IMG/VR virus record: IMGVR_UViG_3300046543_000595
Location: 1 to 64,000 of that record
Length of the DNA stretch: 64,000 nt
Source of the DNA: a virus
Direction: 5' to 3' (one strand)
A program made the position numbers and the translations under genes. Below, piece by piece: positions 21,691 through 27,408 of the stretch; position 1 is the stretch's first letter, and the number at the start of each line of letters is the position of its first letter. The notes under the pieces are model-generated. The model was not told the origin of the DNA and searched no databases. It saw nothing but the letters and a program-made list of their open reading frames with translations.

Positions 21691-21764
21691 AGGTCTGTCG
21701 TTAAGCGGGGCGGTAACGTTCCGGGTTGACCGGCTCGCACACACTTCCGTAAAGCGATAGACCT
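21691..21764 (+). ncRNA. tRNA-like structured element 3
   Basis: 74 bases, tRNA length. Acceptor-like AGGTCTG/TAGACCT; D-like arm GTTA/TAAC with GG in the loop; middle hairpin CCGG-GTTGA-CCGG; TCGC/GCGA stem with a long loop. The anticodon and T loop are not canonical. A degenerate tRNA or a tRNA mimic. Confidence 0.45.
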
Positions 21765-21767
21765 TTC

Positions 21768-21839
21768 GCCGCAGTAGCCGAGGGGTAAGGCGCCGAGTTG
21801 GTATCTCGGAGATCGTGGGATCATTCCCCACCTGTGGCT
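21768..21839 (+). tRNA. tRNA-Thr (GGT)
   Basis: Acceptor GCCGCAG/CTGTGGC, anticodon arm CCGAG-TTGGTAT-CTCGG, T stem GTGGG/CCCAC with unusual T loop ATCATTC. Discriminator T. Confidence 0.85.
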
Positions 21840-21841
21840 TT

Positions 21842-21902
21842 GGCCCGGCACCATGTACTGATGGAGCGCCCGTTCCGGGTAGTCATCGGAGACGGCTGGG
21901 CC
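21842..21902 (+). ncRNA. tRNA-like structured element 4
   Basis: Terminal stem GGCCCGG/CTGGGCC around hairpins CCAT-GTACTG-ATGG and CCC-GTTCC-GGG. At 61 bases it is shorter than a tRNA, with no anticodon arm I can assign. Confidence 0.4.
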
Positions 21903-21905
21903 TTC

Positions 21906-21978
21906 GCTCGCGTAGCACAATTGGCGGTGCGCCACCCTTGTAGCGTGGAGGTTGCCGGATCGTTGCCGGCCGCGAGCT
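21906..21978 (+). tRNA. tRNA-Thr (TGT)
   Basis: Acceptor GCTCGCG/CGCGAGC, anticodon loop CTTGTAG with a C31-C39 mismatch, T stem GCCGG/CCGGC with loop ATCGTTG. Discriminator T as in the other two Thr tRNAs. Confidence 0.85.
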
Positions 21979-21985
21979 TTTGTTT

Positions 21986-22059
21986 GGGCGGTTAGTTCAG
22001 CCTGGAAGAACGCGGAGCTTACATCTCCGATGCCGCGGGTTCAAATCCTGCACCGCCTA
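21986..22059 (+). tRNA. tRNA-Val (TAC)
   Basis: Acceptor GGGCGGT/ACCGCCT, anticodon arm CGGAG-CTTACAT-CTCCG, T arm GCGGG/CCTGC. Discriminator A. Confidence 0.9.
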
Positions 22060-22061
22060 TC

Positions 22062-22135
22062 GCTGTCGTAGCTCAACTGGCAGAAGCATCCGGCTCTTAA
22101 CCGGAAGGTTGTGGGATCGTTGCCCACCGACAGCA
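22062..22135 (+). tRNA. tRNA-Lys (CTT)
   Basis: Acceptor GCTGTCG/CGACAGC, anticodon arm TCCGG-CTCTTAA-CCGGA, T stem GTGGG/CCCAC with loop ATCGTTG. Discriminator A. Confidence 0.9.
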
Positions 22136-22208
22136 TGGGGCATAGCTCAACTGGCAGAGCGCTGGATTCTGAATCCAGAGGTTTAAGGTTCGAAGCCTTA
22201 TGCCCTAG
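22136..22208 (+). tRNA. tRNA-Gln (CTG)
   Basis: Acceptor TGGGGCA/TGCCCTA (U1-A72), discriminator G73, anticodon arm CTGGA-TTCTGAA-TCCAG. U1-A72 and G73 are Gln identity features. Confidence 0.9.
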
Positions 22209-22212
22209 TCGT

Positions 22213-22288
22213 AGCTCGGTAGCACAACTGGCGGTGCGCGCGCCTTTGGAGCGCGAGGCTGCAGGTTCGAAGCCTGCCCGGGCTGCCA
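22213..22288 (+). tRNA. tRNA-Gln (TTG), encoded CCA
   Basis: Acceptor AGCTCGG/CCGGGCT, discriminator G, followed by encoded CCA. Anticodon arm CGCGC-CTTTGGA-GCGCG; T arm GCAGG/CCTGC. One of only two tRNAs here with genomic CCA. Confidence 0.85.
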
Positions 22289-22290
22289 TT

Positions 22291-22364
22291 CGGCTCGTAG
22301 TTCAGCGGACTAGAACATCGGTCTCCGAAACCGAAAGTCAGGAGTTCGAATCTCCTCGAGTCGA
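22291..22364 (+). tRNA. tRNA-Arg (CCG)
   Basis: Acceptor CGGCTCG/CGAGTCG, anticodon arm T-CGGT-CTCCGAA-ACCG-A, T arm AGGAG/CTCCT. Discriminator A. Confidence 0.9.
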
Positions 22365-22369
22365 CTTGT

Positions 22370-22448
22370 TGACAGGTGGCAGACATTTGGTAATGCGCGC
22401 GGCTGTTAACCGCGGTCGATTTGGGTTCGAAACCCAACCTGTCAGCCA
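22370..22448 (+). tRNA. tRNA-Asn (GTT), encoded CCA
   Basis: Acceptor TGACAGG/CCTGTCA, discriminator G plus encoded CCA, anticodon arm CGCGG-CTGTTAA-CCGCG, T arm TTGGG/CCCAA. The TTGACA at its start is part of the acceptor, not a promoter. Confidence 0.9.
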
Positions 22449-22452
22449 AAAT

Positions 22453-22525
22453 GCCCGCGTGGTCTAATGGAAGGGCCCTTGACTACGAATCAAGTGACAT
22501 GCAGGTCCGAGTCCTGCCGCGGGTA
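22453..22525 (+). tRNA. tRNA-Arg (ACG)
   Basis: Acceptor GCCCGCG/CGCGGGT, anticodon arm CTTGA-CTACGAA-TCAAG, T arm GCAGG/CCTGC. Shares acceptor and T arm with tRNA-Arg(TCT), so a duplicate with a changed anticodon arm is possible. Confidence 0.9.
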
Positions 22526-22529
22526 CTCT

Positions 22530-22600
22530 GCCTCGGTCGGTTAGTGGTAAACCATCTGGCTTCCAACCAGAAACTGCGGGTCCGATTCCCGCTCGGGGCA
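22530..22600 (+). tRNA. tRNA-Gly (TCC)
   Basis: Acceptor GCCTCGG/TCGGGGC, anticodon arm TCTGG-CTTCCAA-CCAGA, T arm GCGGG/CCCGC. Discriminator A. Confidence 0.9.
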
Positions 22601-22602
22601 TT

Positions 22603-22687
22603 GGGCGCGAAGGAGCTAAAGCAGGGTATAGGTTTGACTCGACCCACGATGAGTGATGAATCGGGTACCTGCCAGGCGTCGCGTCCA
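22603..22687 (+). ncRNA. tRNA-like structured element 5
   Basis: 8-bp terminal stem GGGCGCGA/TCGCGTCC around a long internal helix (GCAGG-TA/TACCTGC with one bulge) and inner hairpin GGT/ACC. No cloverleaf. It lies between the two tRNA-Gly genes. Confidence 0.45.
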
Positions 22688-22691
22688 CTTT

Positions 22692-22763
22692 GTGGTCGTC
22701 GTCCAATTGGCAGGATGGGACGTTGCCAACGTCCAGACGCCGGATCATTCCCGGTCGACCACT
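22692..22763 (+). tRNA. tRNA-Gly (GCC)
   Basis: Acceptor GTGGTCG/CGACCAC, anticodon arm GGACG-TTGCCAA-CGTCC, T stem CCGG/CCGG with loop ATCATTC-like. Discriminator T, typical of Gly. Confidence 0.9.
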
Positions 22764-22766
22764 CTT

Positions 22767-22840
22767 GGGACCGGCGCATAACGGCTGGTGCGCTCCGCTG
22801 TCTACGGATGCTTTAGGGGGTTCAACTCCCCTCGGTCCCG
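22767..22840 (+). tRNA. tRNA-Asp (GTC)
   Basis: Acceptor GGGACCG/CGGTCCC, anticodon loop CTGTCTA with TCCG/CGGA stem, T loop TTCAACT. Discriminator G as expected for Asp. Confidence 0.9.
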
Positions 22841-22843
22841 TCT

Positions 22844-22914
22844 GGCCCCGTCTTCCAAGGGTAGGAACGCGGATTTTCACTCCGCGAATTGGAGCTCGAC
22901 TCTCCACGGGGCTA
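22844..22914 (+). tRNA. tRNA-Glu (TTC)
   Basis: Acceptor GGCCCCG/CGGGGCT, anticodon arm GCGGA-TTTTCAC-TCCGC, T loop CTCGACT. Discriminator A. Confidence 0.85.
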
Positions 22915-22917
22915 TCT

Positions 22918-22989
22918 GTCGCGTTCGGCTAGAGGCTAGGCCGTCGCCCTCTCGAGACGAAGACGCCGGTTCGACTCCGGCACGCGACG
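22918..22989 (+). tRNA. tRNA-Glu (CTC)
   Basis: Acceptor GTCGCGT/ACGCGAC, D region TCGGCTAGAGGCTAGG as in tRNA-Glu, anticodon loop CTCTCGA with one C-A mismatch in the stem, T arm GCCGG/CCGGC. Discriminator G. Confidence 0.85.
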
Positions 22990-22991
22990 TC

Positions 22992-23066
22992 GCTCGAGTA
23001 ACTCAGTGGTTTCAGAGATCGCGTCTGATAAGCGCGAGGTCGGGAGTTCGATTCTCCCCTCGAGCA
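22992..23066 (+). tRNA. tRNA-Ile (GAT)
   Basis: Acceptor GCTCGAG/CTCGAGC, anticodon arm CGCGT-CTGATAA-GCGCG, T arm GGGAG/CTCCC. Discriminator A. Confidence 0.9.
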
Positions 23067-23070
23067 CTTT

Positions 23071-23143
23071 GCCGCGGTAGCTCAGACGGTAGAGCGCGGC
23101 CCTGAAAAGGCCGGCGTCGGGAGTCCGACTCTCCCCCGTGGCA
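23071..23143 (+). tRNA. tRNA-Phe (GAA)
   Basis: Acceptor GCCGCGG/CCGTGGC, anticodon arm CGGCC-CTGAAAA-GGCCG, T arm GGGAG/CTCCC. Discriminator A. Confidence 0.9.
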
Positions 23144-23178
23144 CTATGGAAACACATAAACGTCTGGTGATTCACTTC

Positions 23179-23252
23179 GCCAGCCTAACTCAAACGGATA
23201 GAGTATCGGTCTTTTAAACCGAAGGTTGTGGGATCATACCCCACGGCTGGCA
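23179..23252 (+). tRNA. tRNA-Lys (TTT)
   Basis: Acceptor GCCAGCC/GGCTGGC, anticodon arm TCGGT-CTTTTAA-ACCGA, T stem GTGGG/CCCAC with loop ATCATAC. Discriminator A. Confidence 0.9.
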
Positions 23253-23255
23253 TAC

Positions 23256-23326
23256 GCCGAGTTCGTCCAGCGGAAGGACGTCTGATTGTGGATCAGAAGA
23301 CTGGGGTTCGAGCCCCCAACTCGGTA
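23256..23326 (+). tRNA. tRNA-His (GTG)
   Basis: Acceptor GCCGAGT/ACTCGGT, anticodon arm TCTGA-TTGTGGA-TCAGA, T arm TGGGG/CCCCA. The first G may serve as the extra G-1 required by HisRS. Confidence 0.85.
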
Positions 23327-23328
23327 TC

Positions 23329-23403
23329 GGACCTGTAGCTCAGATGGACAGAGCGCTTGTTTCCTAAACAAGGCTGCCGCGAGTTCGAATCTCGCCAGGT
23401 CCA
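23329..23403 (+). tRNA. tRNA-Arg (CCT)
   Basis: Acceptor GGACCTG/CAGGTCC, anticodon arm CTTGT-TTCCTAA-ACAAG, T arm GCGAG/CTCGC. Discriminator A. Fourth Arg tRNA. Confidence 0.9.
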
Positions 23404-23404
23404 C

Positions 23405-23434
23405 TTGACAGAACCAAACCCGATCGTCTAGGAT
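23405..23434 (+). promoter_or_regulatory. tRNA-array promoter 3
   Basis: -35 TTGACA (23405-23410), 18-base spacer, -10 TAGGAT (23429-23434). Upstream of the last tRNA group. The 120-base leader after it holds only a weak 32-codon ORF. Confidence 0.65.
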
Positions 23435-23442
23435 GACCCATC

Positions 23443-23541
23443 ATGAAAGTGCAAATCTTTCGCCACGTGATCGCTGCTTTAGCCAGTTCTTCCCGCTTGC
23501 GCCTCTCCTCGTTACGACTCAGTTATTGTTCATCTCTGTAA
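23443..23541 (+). CDS. questionable 32-residue ORF in the leader of the last tRNA group
   Basis: Starts MKVQIFRHVI, Ser/Leu/Arg-rich, without a Shine-Dalgarno. It lies just after promoter 3 and could be a leader peptide or chance. Confidence 0.25.
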   Translation: MKVQIFRHVIAALASSSRLRLSSLRLSYCSSL

Positions 23542-23556
23542 ACCAAAACTAAACTC

Positions 23557-23630
23557 GCCCCTGTACGCAAACTGGCAAAGCGATCCCGCTCAAAACGGGC
23601 TGTTTGTGGGTCCGACTCCCACCGGGGGTA
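23557..23630 (+). tRNA. tRNA with anticodon CAA (Leu) but short variable loop
   Basis: Acceptor GCCCCTG/CGGGGGT, anticodon arm CCCG-CTCAAAA-CGGG, T arm GTGGG/CCCAC. CAA reads UUG (Leu), yet the variable region is class I sized. Bacterial tRNA-Leu normally has a long variable arm. Confidence 0.75.
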
Positions 23631-23632
23631 TT

Positions 23633-23717
23633 GGCGATGTAGACGTGTACGGCGCACGGGCGCTCTGTAAAAGCGTTTTGGGCAACTGACCACTGAGTTC
23701 GATTCTCAGCATCGCCA
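23633..23717 (+). tRNA. tRNA-Tyr (GTA)
   Basis: Acceptor GGCGATG/CATCGCC, anticodon arm GCGCT-CTGTAAA-AGCGT, long variable region as normal for bacterial Tyr, T arm CTGAG/CTCAG. Discriminator A. Confidence 0.9.
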
Positions 23718-23720
23718 CTT

Positions 23721-23811
23721 GGAAGCGTGGTCGAGCGGTTTATGACACCGGCCCCGAAACCCGGCGGGTAGTTGAAAGGCTATCTCGTGAGTTCGAATCT
23801 CACCGCTTCCT
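23721..23811 (+). tRNA. tRNA-Ser (CGA) with C33
   Basis: Acceptor GGAAGCG/CGCTTCC, long variable arm GGTAG/CTATC, anticodon loop CCCGAAA in which the near-universal U33 is C. C31-C39 is mismatched and the discriminator is T rather than G. A decoding defect or special role is possible. Confidence 0.75.
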
Positions 23812-23814
23812 CTT

Positions 23815-23895
23815 GGCCCCTTGGTGAAACGGCATACACGCCGGTCTTAGGAACCGGTTCCTTCGGGAGTGAGAGTTCAAGTCTCTCAGGGGCTA
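23815..23895 (+). tRNA. tRNA-Leu (TAG)
   Basis: Acceptor GGCCCCT/AGGGGCT, anticodon arm CCGGT-CTTAGGA-ACCGG, long variable arm TTCC-TTCG-GGAG, T arm GAGAG/CTCTC. Discriminator A; a regular class II Leu tRNA. Confidence 0.9.
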
Positions 23896-23898
23896 TTC

Positions 23899-23971
23899 GG
23901 ACGTCTGCCGGAATGGTTAACGGGCTGGGCTGCAAACCCAGTTTTTAGGAGTTCGATCCTCCTGGCGTCCT
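23899..23971 (+). tRNA. tRNA-Cys (GCA)
   Basis: Acceptor GGACGTC/GGCGTCC, anticodon arm CTGGG-CTGCAAA-CCCAG, T arm AGGAG/CTCCT. Discriminator T, the Cys identity base. Confidence 0.9.
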
Positions 23972-23974
23972 CTT

Positions 23975-24061
23975 GGAGAGATGGCCGAGTCTGGCTGAAG
24001 GCACCGGTTTGCTAAACCGGCAGGCAGTGATGTCTCGCGGGTTCAAATCCCGCTCTCTCCG
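23975..24061 (+). tRNA. tRNA-Ser (GCT)
   Basis: Acceptor GGAGAGA/TCTCTCC, anticodon arm CCGGT-TTGCTAA-ACCGG, long variable arm, T arm GCGGG/CCCGC. Discriminator G. Last gene of the array; convergent with the leftward genes. Confidence 0.9.
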
Positions 24062-24062
24062 C

Positions 24063-24395
24063 TTATTTGGGCCGCGGTGGCATCGGATCGCCGGTGCGCG
24101 TGGCGACAAGGCAGTCGCCTACCCATGCGGTCAGTTCGGTGTTTTTGCACATGTCGTGCTTGAGGTCGGCAAAGCGGGTGTCGTCTTTCAAATCGTGCTG
24201 CACCACGCGCTGATCGAGCAGCGCCACGGATTGGCCAAGCGCGGCATTCTTCGCGATTTGCGCGTCGTAGGTCTTCATCCTATCCCTTATAAAAAAACCT
24301 ACGATCGTTCCGAGCGTCATCATAATGCTCACCAGAACCGTAAGAACGATATCGATTTCACTATAGTGACTAACGGCTGCGGTGTCCAGTTGCAC
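24063..24395 (-). CDS. membrane-anchored coiled-coil protein
   Basis: 110 residues from a GTG behind AGGAGG. One membrane helix (IVLTVLVSIMMTLGTIVGFF, about residues 17-36) is followed by a basic RDRMK and a long charged helix. The layout resembles phage lysis accessory or Rz-like proteins, but no lysis gene is seen nearby. Last gene of the leftward 26622-24063 unit. Confidence 0.65.
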   Translation of the reverse strand: MQLDTAAVSHYSEIDIVLTVLVSIMMTLGTIVGFFIRDRMKTYDAQIAKNAALGQSVALLDQRVVQHDLKDDTRFADLKHDMCKNTELTAWVGDCLVATRTGDPMPPRPK

Positions 24396-24456
24396 ATGCT
24401 CCTCCTGATCACAGGTCTCAGACCTCTGCGTGTGGACGGACATTCATCTGTTGGGT

Positions 24457-24624
24457 TTATTGTAGGTTAGACGTCAACGCTGCTCGAATGGAGCGGAGAT
24501 TCGGCCGGCGCGCCCGGCAGACCGCGCAATACATCATGCGGACGGCGCCAGCGATGAATTCATAGATCGTGCGGCGGAGATCGCAGCCGGGGCAGACTTC
24601 TGTCTTAACGGACGCTTCGTTCAT
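24457..24624 (-). CDS. small zinc-ribbon protein
   Basis: 55 residues starting MNEASVKTEV, GGAGG 5 bases upstream. CPGC near residue 12 and CAVC near residue 35 form a zinc ribbon, followed by a basic tail. It overlaps the end of the epimerase gene by 20 bases. Confidence 0.65.
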   Translation of the reverse strand: MNEASVKTEVCPGCDLRRTIYEFIAGAVRMMYCAVCRARRPNLRSIRAALTSNLQ

Positions 24625-25567
24625 GGATCCTCCAGGTGGCGACGATTTCGTCAAGCATCTCCCGGATGTCGTATCGCGGGCGCCACCCGATCAGCCGGTC
24701 GATTTTAGCGAGATCGGGTTGCCGGCGCTCGATATCGTGGAACTTCGCGCCGAGCGCGGTAGCGCGCGGGACGTATTCAATACTGGACGTGGACTGCGTG
24801 ATTTCCTTGATCAGATCAGCAAGATCGCGGATCTCGATGAAATTCGGAGCTCCGATGTTCACGATCTCACCGAAGGCTTCTGGTGTTCGGGAGAGACGCT
24901 CGAGGGCGTCGACGGTATCGCCGACCCATGTGAACGCGCGCTCCTGCCGGCCGTCCCCGTAGACCGTGATCGGATGTCCGGCGAGCGCCTGGCTGAGCAT
25001 CGTGGGCACGACGGATCCGAGTTCTGGCCGCTGGCGCGGACCGATCGTATTGAACAGCCGGGTAATCACGACCGGGACTTCTTTTGTGGCGAAGCGGGCG
25101 AGTGCGATGAACTCCTCGACGAGCTTGGCCGCCGCATAACCCCAGCGTCCGTTCGGCGAGATTCGGAGATCGTCGGACTCGGAGAGCAGGATCTCTTCGG
25201 AGCGCCCGTAGACTTCGGAACTCGACGTGAGGACCGTCGGTACGCCGCGACTGGCCGCGCAGTGTAGCACGCAGGCCGTGGCCTGCACGTTCTGCTCAAC
25301 GGTCTCGAGCGGCATCTCGAGCACCCGCTTCACTCCGACGATGGCGGCGAGGTGGAAGATGACATCGGCTCGCTTGACCAGAGGCGTTAGGATCGGCGGA
25401 TACTGGGCGGAGCCGAAATGCAGGAGGACGCGCGGAGATTCCTGCAGGTTTACCCGTAGTCCGGTTGATAGGTTGTCGAGGATGTCGACGTCGTAGCCGA
25501 GGCTGACGAGATGGTCGACGAGTGTTGAACCGATAAAGCCGGCACCGCCGGTAACGAGCGCTCTCAT
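24605..25567 (-). CDS. NAD-dependent sugar epimerase/dehydratase (extended SDR)
   Basis: 320 residues, full family length. The N-terminal GGAGFIGS binds NAD. The catalytic Tyr144-x3-Lys148 (GYAAAK) and TSSSEVYG are present. The C-terminal NIGAPN and GWRPRYDI segments match nucleotide-sugar epimerases and UDP-glucuronate decarboxylase relatives. The exact substrate cannot be read. It probably feeds the phage glycosylation module. Confidence 0.85.
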   Translation of the reverse strand: MRALVTGGAGFIGSTLVDHLVSLGYDVDILDNLSTGLRVNLQESPRVLLHFGSAQYPPILTPLVKRADVIFHLAAIVGVKRVLEMPLETVEQNVQATACVLHCAASRGVPTVLTSSSEVYGRSEEILLSESDDLRISPNGRWGYAAAKLVEEFIALARFATKEVPVVITRLFNTIGPRQRPELGSVVPTMLSQALAGHPITVYGDGRQERAFTWVGDTVDALERLSRTPEAFGEIVNIGAPNFIEIRDLADLIKEITQSTSSIEYVPRATALGAKFHDIERRQPDLAKIDRLIGWRPRYDIREMLDEIVATWRIHERSVR

Positions 25568-25571
25568 ATGG

Positions 25572-26114
25572 TTAACCTACCAGACCGGTCAATTTTTTCA
25601 GCGCCACGTACTTGCCGGGCAGTCCGCAGCTTTTCAAGAGCAGCGCATTATACGCGCCATAGGCGATCAGAACGGACGGACCGCCGGCATTATGGATGGG
25701 CCGTTGTCCGTCAGGACGGATAAACGCCAGTCGGCCTTTAAAGAAAAATAGAGCATGAGCGATCGGGAAAACGTACGTCTGAAACCAGACGGTGTCGCTC
25801 CGTAGATAGACCAGCGCTATGCCGTTCCCGTGCTCGGAAAGCCGGCGCATCCATTCAGAGGTGTGTTTACCATAGGGTGGATTCAGCCAGACGCGGCCAA
25901 ACCACTGTCGTAGAAAACCCTGATCGGTGATCGTCCACATCGTTCTGGCGGTCCGATGGATCTGATGGAGCGAGGCACTGGGATCCAGGTCAAACCGACC
26001 AAGCGGTTCAATGATCTCCGGGGGTGTCTGCCAGTCGTCCGTCCAGTCGGAATTACGTGGTGCTGGCCCGCGCTGCCGGTAGTTGGTGGCGATACTTGTC
26101 ATTTCAATCGGCAT
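25572..26114 (-). CDS. dam: phage Dam-type DNA N6-adenine methyltransferase
   Basis: 180 residues (ATG 26102 is an alternative start). The pattern DWQTPPEIIEPLGRFDLDPS, then WLNPPYGKH with the NPPY catalytic motif, then FKGRLAFI and GGPSVLIAYG matches the phage DNA_N-6-adenine methylase family. It would methylate adenine in phage DNA, protecting it from restriction. It overlaps the DUF1643 gene. Confidence 0.85.
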   Translation of the reverse strand: MPIEMTSIATNYRQRGPAPRNSDWTDDWQTPPEIIEPLGRFDLDPSASLHQIHRTARTMWTITDQGFLRQWFGRVWLNPPYGKHTSEWMRRLSEHGNGIALVYLRSDTVWFQTYVFPIAHALFFFKGRLAFIRPDGQRPIHNAGGPSVLIAYGAYNALLLKSCGLPGKYVALKKLTGLVG

Positions 26115-26622
26115 ACGCAAACGGCACGGGCCGCAGTAGGGAACTGAGATATAGGGGATGGCTGGGGTGGCCAGACTTCGTGACCTGCAACGCGTGCAGA
26201 TCAGGAATCTCTTTCGCGATGTCTCGCCCGCGGTAGATATGCCGCCAGCCACGCTCGGTGATGTGCGCGCCCCAGCAGGCGATAACGAACGTGCCGTCGC
26301 ACATATCGTGCAGGAACTCGAGCGTATTCTCCGGGCCGACCGGATCCTCGGCGCGGAAGAGCGCCTTGTAGTCGGTCGATCGGAGCGCGAAGCAGTTCAG
26401 CATTTGGAAGCTCCCGCACTCGAAACTGCGGGCAAACGCTTTGCACCGCTTGAGTGTCGCATCGTCTTTGAGGTGATCAGCGGTGGAAGGGTTGAGGCCA
26501 ATGGCGGTAAGCGTGGGTTGGCTTGGGTTCCAGCAAATCGTCAGGCTGTACCGGTACTTCAGATCCTCGGAGAAGGCGGCTTCCCGCCGCTCTCCGTCCA
26601 CCTCTGCTTCTTTGTAGATCAC
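26104..26622 (-). CDS. DUF1643 family protein
   Basis: 172 residues from GTG 26622, which lies just downstream of a promoter; an ATG at 26688 would fall upstream of it. The pattern RYSLTICWNPSQPTLTAIGLNPSTAD, ending VTKSGHPSHPLYL, is the DUF1643 signature. The family is common in phages and bacteria, biochemical role unknown. First gene of the leftward operon. Confidence 0.75.
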   Translation of the reverse strand: MIYKEAEVDGERREAAFSEDLKYRYSLTICWNPSQPTLTAIGLNPSTADHLKDDATLKRCKAFARSFECGSFQMLNCFALRSTDYKALFRAEDPVGPENTLEFLHDMCDGTFVIACWGAHITERGWRHIYRGRDIAKEIPDLHALQVTKSGHPSHPLYLSSLLRPVPFAYAD

Positions 26623-26644
26623 TGCCGACCTCGCATGACGCGCT

Positions 26645-26673
26645 ACATTACGCGCCCGATTTAAAAAATTCAA
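26645..26673 (-). promoter_or_regulatory. leftward promoter
   Basis: Minus strand -35 TTGAAT (26668-26673), 17-base spacer beginning with a T/A-rich run, -10 TAATGT (26645-26650). It stands back to back with the rightward genes from 26701. Confidence 0.65.
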
Positions 26674-26700
26674 TAGCAAAAACGGCAAAGTTCATCGATA

Positions 26701-26880
26701 ATGCCGCGCATGGCGTTGACGAATGAGCGAATAGCGGTCGAGGCGCTGATCCGAATCATGCGAGATCCAGGGCTACTGGACGAAATCATGAAGCAGCAGA
26801 AGGAGTGGAACGATCTCCTGAATGCGCGGCTCGACAGCATCCGTCTCCGTCCGACGAAGAAGGAAGACGATGGCAATTGA
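26701..26880 (+). CDS. 59-residue hypothetical protein
   Basis: Starts MPRMALTNER (ATG 26710 also possible). Helical and charged, with EIMKQQKEWNDLL. It overlaps the next gene by 11 bases. First gene of the long rightward operon leading to the terminase. Confidence 0.55.
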   Translation: MPRMALTNERIAVEALIRIMRDPGLLDEIMKQQKEWNDLLNARLDSIRLRPTKKEDDGN

Positions 26881-27139
26881 GAACGACCAGGAGTTTGAGG
26901 AGAAATTCGCGCAACTCGGCAGGTACTATCGCGCGCTCGGCACACTGTGGCAGAAAACCAATCCGCAGTCGCAAGAGCAGATCGCGCAATGGATCATCGA
27001 TGGCGGTAAGATTCTCGAGGCGCTTAGCGTCAATCTTGGAGAAATCGAAGAGTACACCGGCACGGCCGATCTCCGAATCATGATCAACGAGATGGCGACG
27101 ATTCGGGCAGAGCGGCAGGCCAAAGAAAGGAGCATATAG
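26870..27139 (+). CDS. helical hypothetical protein
   Basis: 89 residues starting MAIENDQEFE. Amphipathic helices throughout, no motif. It ends at the base where the RRM gene begins. Confidence 0.6.
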   Translation: MAIENDQEFEEKFAQLGRYYRALGTLWQKTNPQSQEQIAQWIIDGGKILEALSVNLGEIEEYTGTADLRIMINEMATIRAERQAKERSI

Positions 27140-27399
27140 TGCAGCAGGTATTCATTGGTAATTTGCAGTTCGATGCCACGGAGGACGATCTCCGTGAGGC
27201 GTTTGAGAGCGAGGGGCTGGAGGTACAGTCTGCTCGGATCGTCCGCGATGTGAACAATCACAACAAGTCAAAGGGGTTCGGATTTGTCACGCTGGCCGAC
27301 GGCTGTTCAACTGAGGACGCGATCGACCGGATGAACGACTATGCCGTTCTTGGTCGTAAGATCCGCGTGGATAACGTCCGCGCCAAGGCGCGGGCCTAG
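27139..27399 (+). CDS. RRM-type RNA-binding protein
   Basis: 86 residues, a single RNA-recognition motif. RNP2 is VFIGNL (residues 4-9) and RNP1 is KGFGFVTL (residues 45-52), both with the aromatic residues that stack on RNA bases. It resembles the small glycine-poor RNA-binding proteins of cyanobacteria and other bacteria. It may bind phage or host transcripts or the structured RNAs described here. GTG start. Confidence 0.85.
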   Translation: MQQVFIGNLQFDATEDDLREAFESEGLEVQSARIVRDVNNHNKSKGFGFVTLADGCSTEDAIDRMNDYAVLGRKIRVDNVRAKARA

Positions 27400-27408
27400 A
27401 GGTGGGGG

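Noticed and set aside
22370-22400. Promoter TTGACA..TAATGC within tRNA-Asn
   Set aside because: Both boxes are parts of the tRNA acceptor and D arm.
20509-24061. CRISPR-like array
   Set aside because: The regular spacing comes from tRNA genes with different sequences; there are no identical direct repeats.
24569-25267. 232-codon plus-strand ORF over the epimerase
   Set aside because: Antisense shadow of a gene with intact NAD-binding and catalytic motifs.
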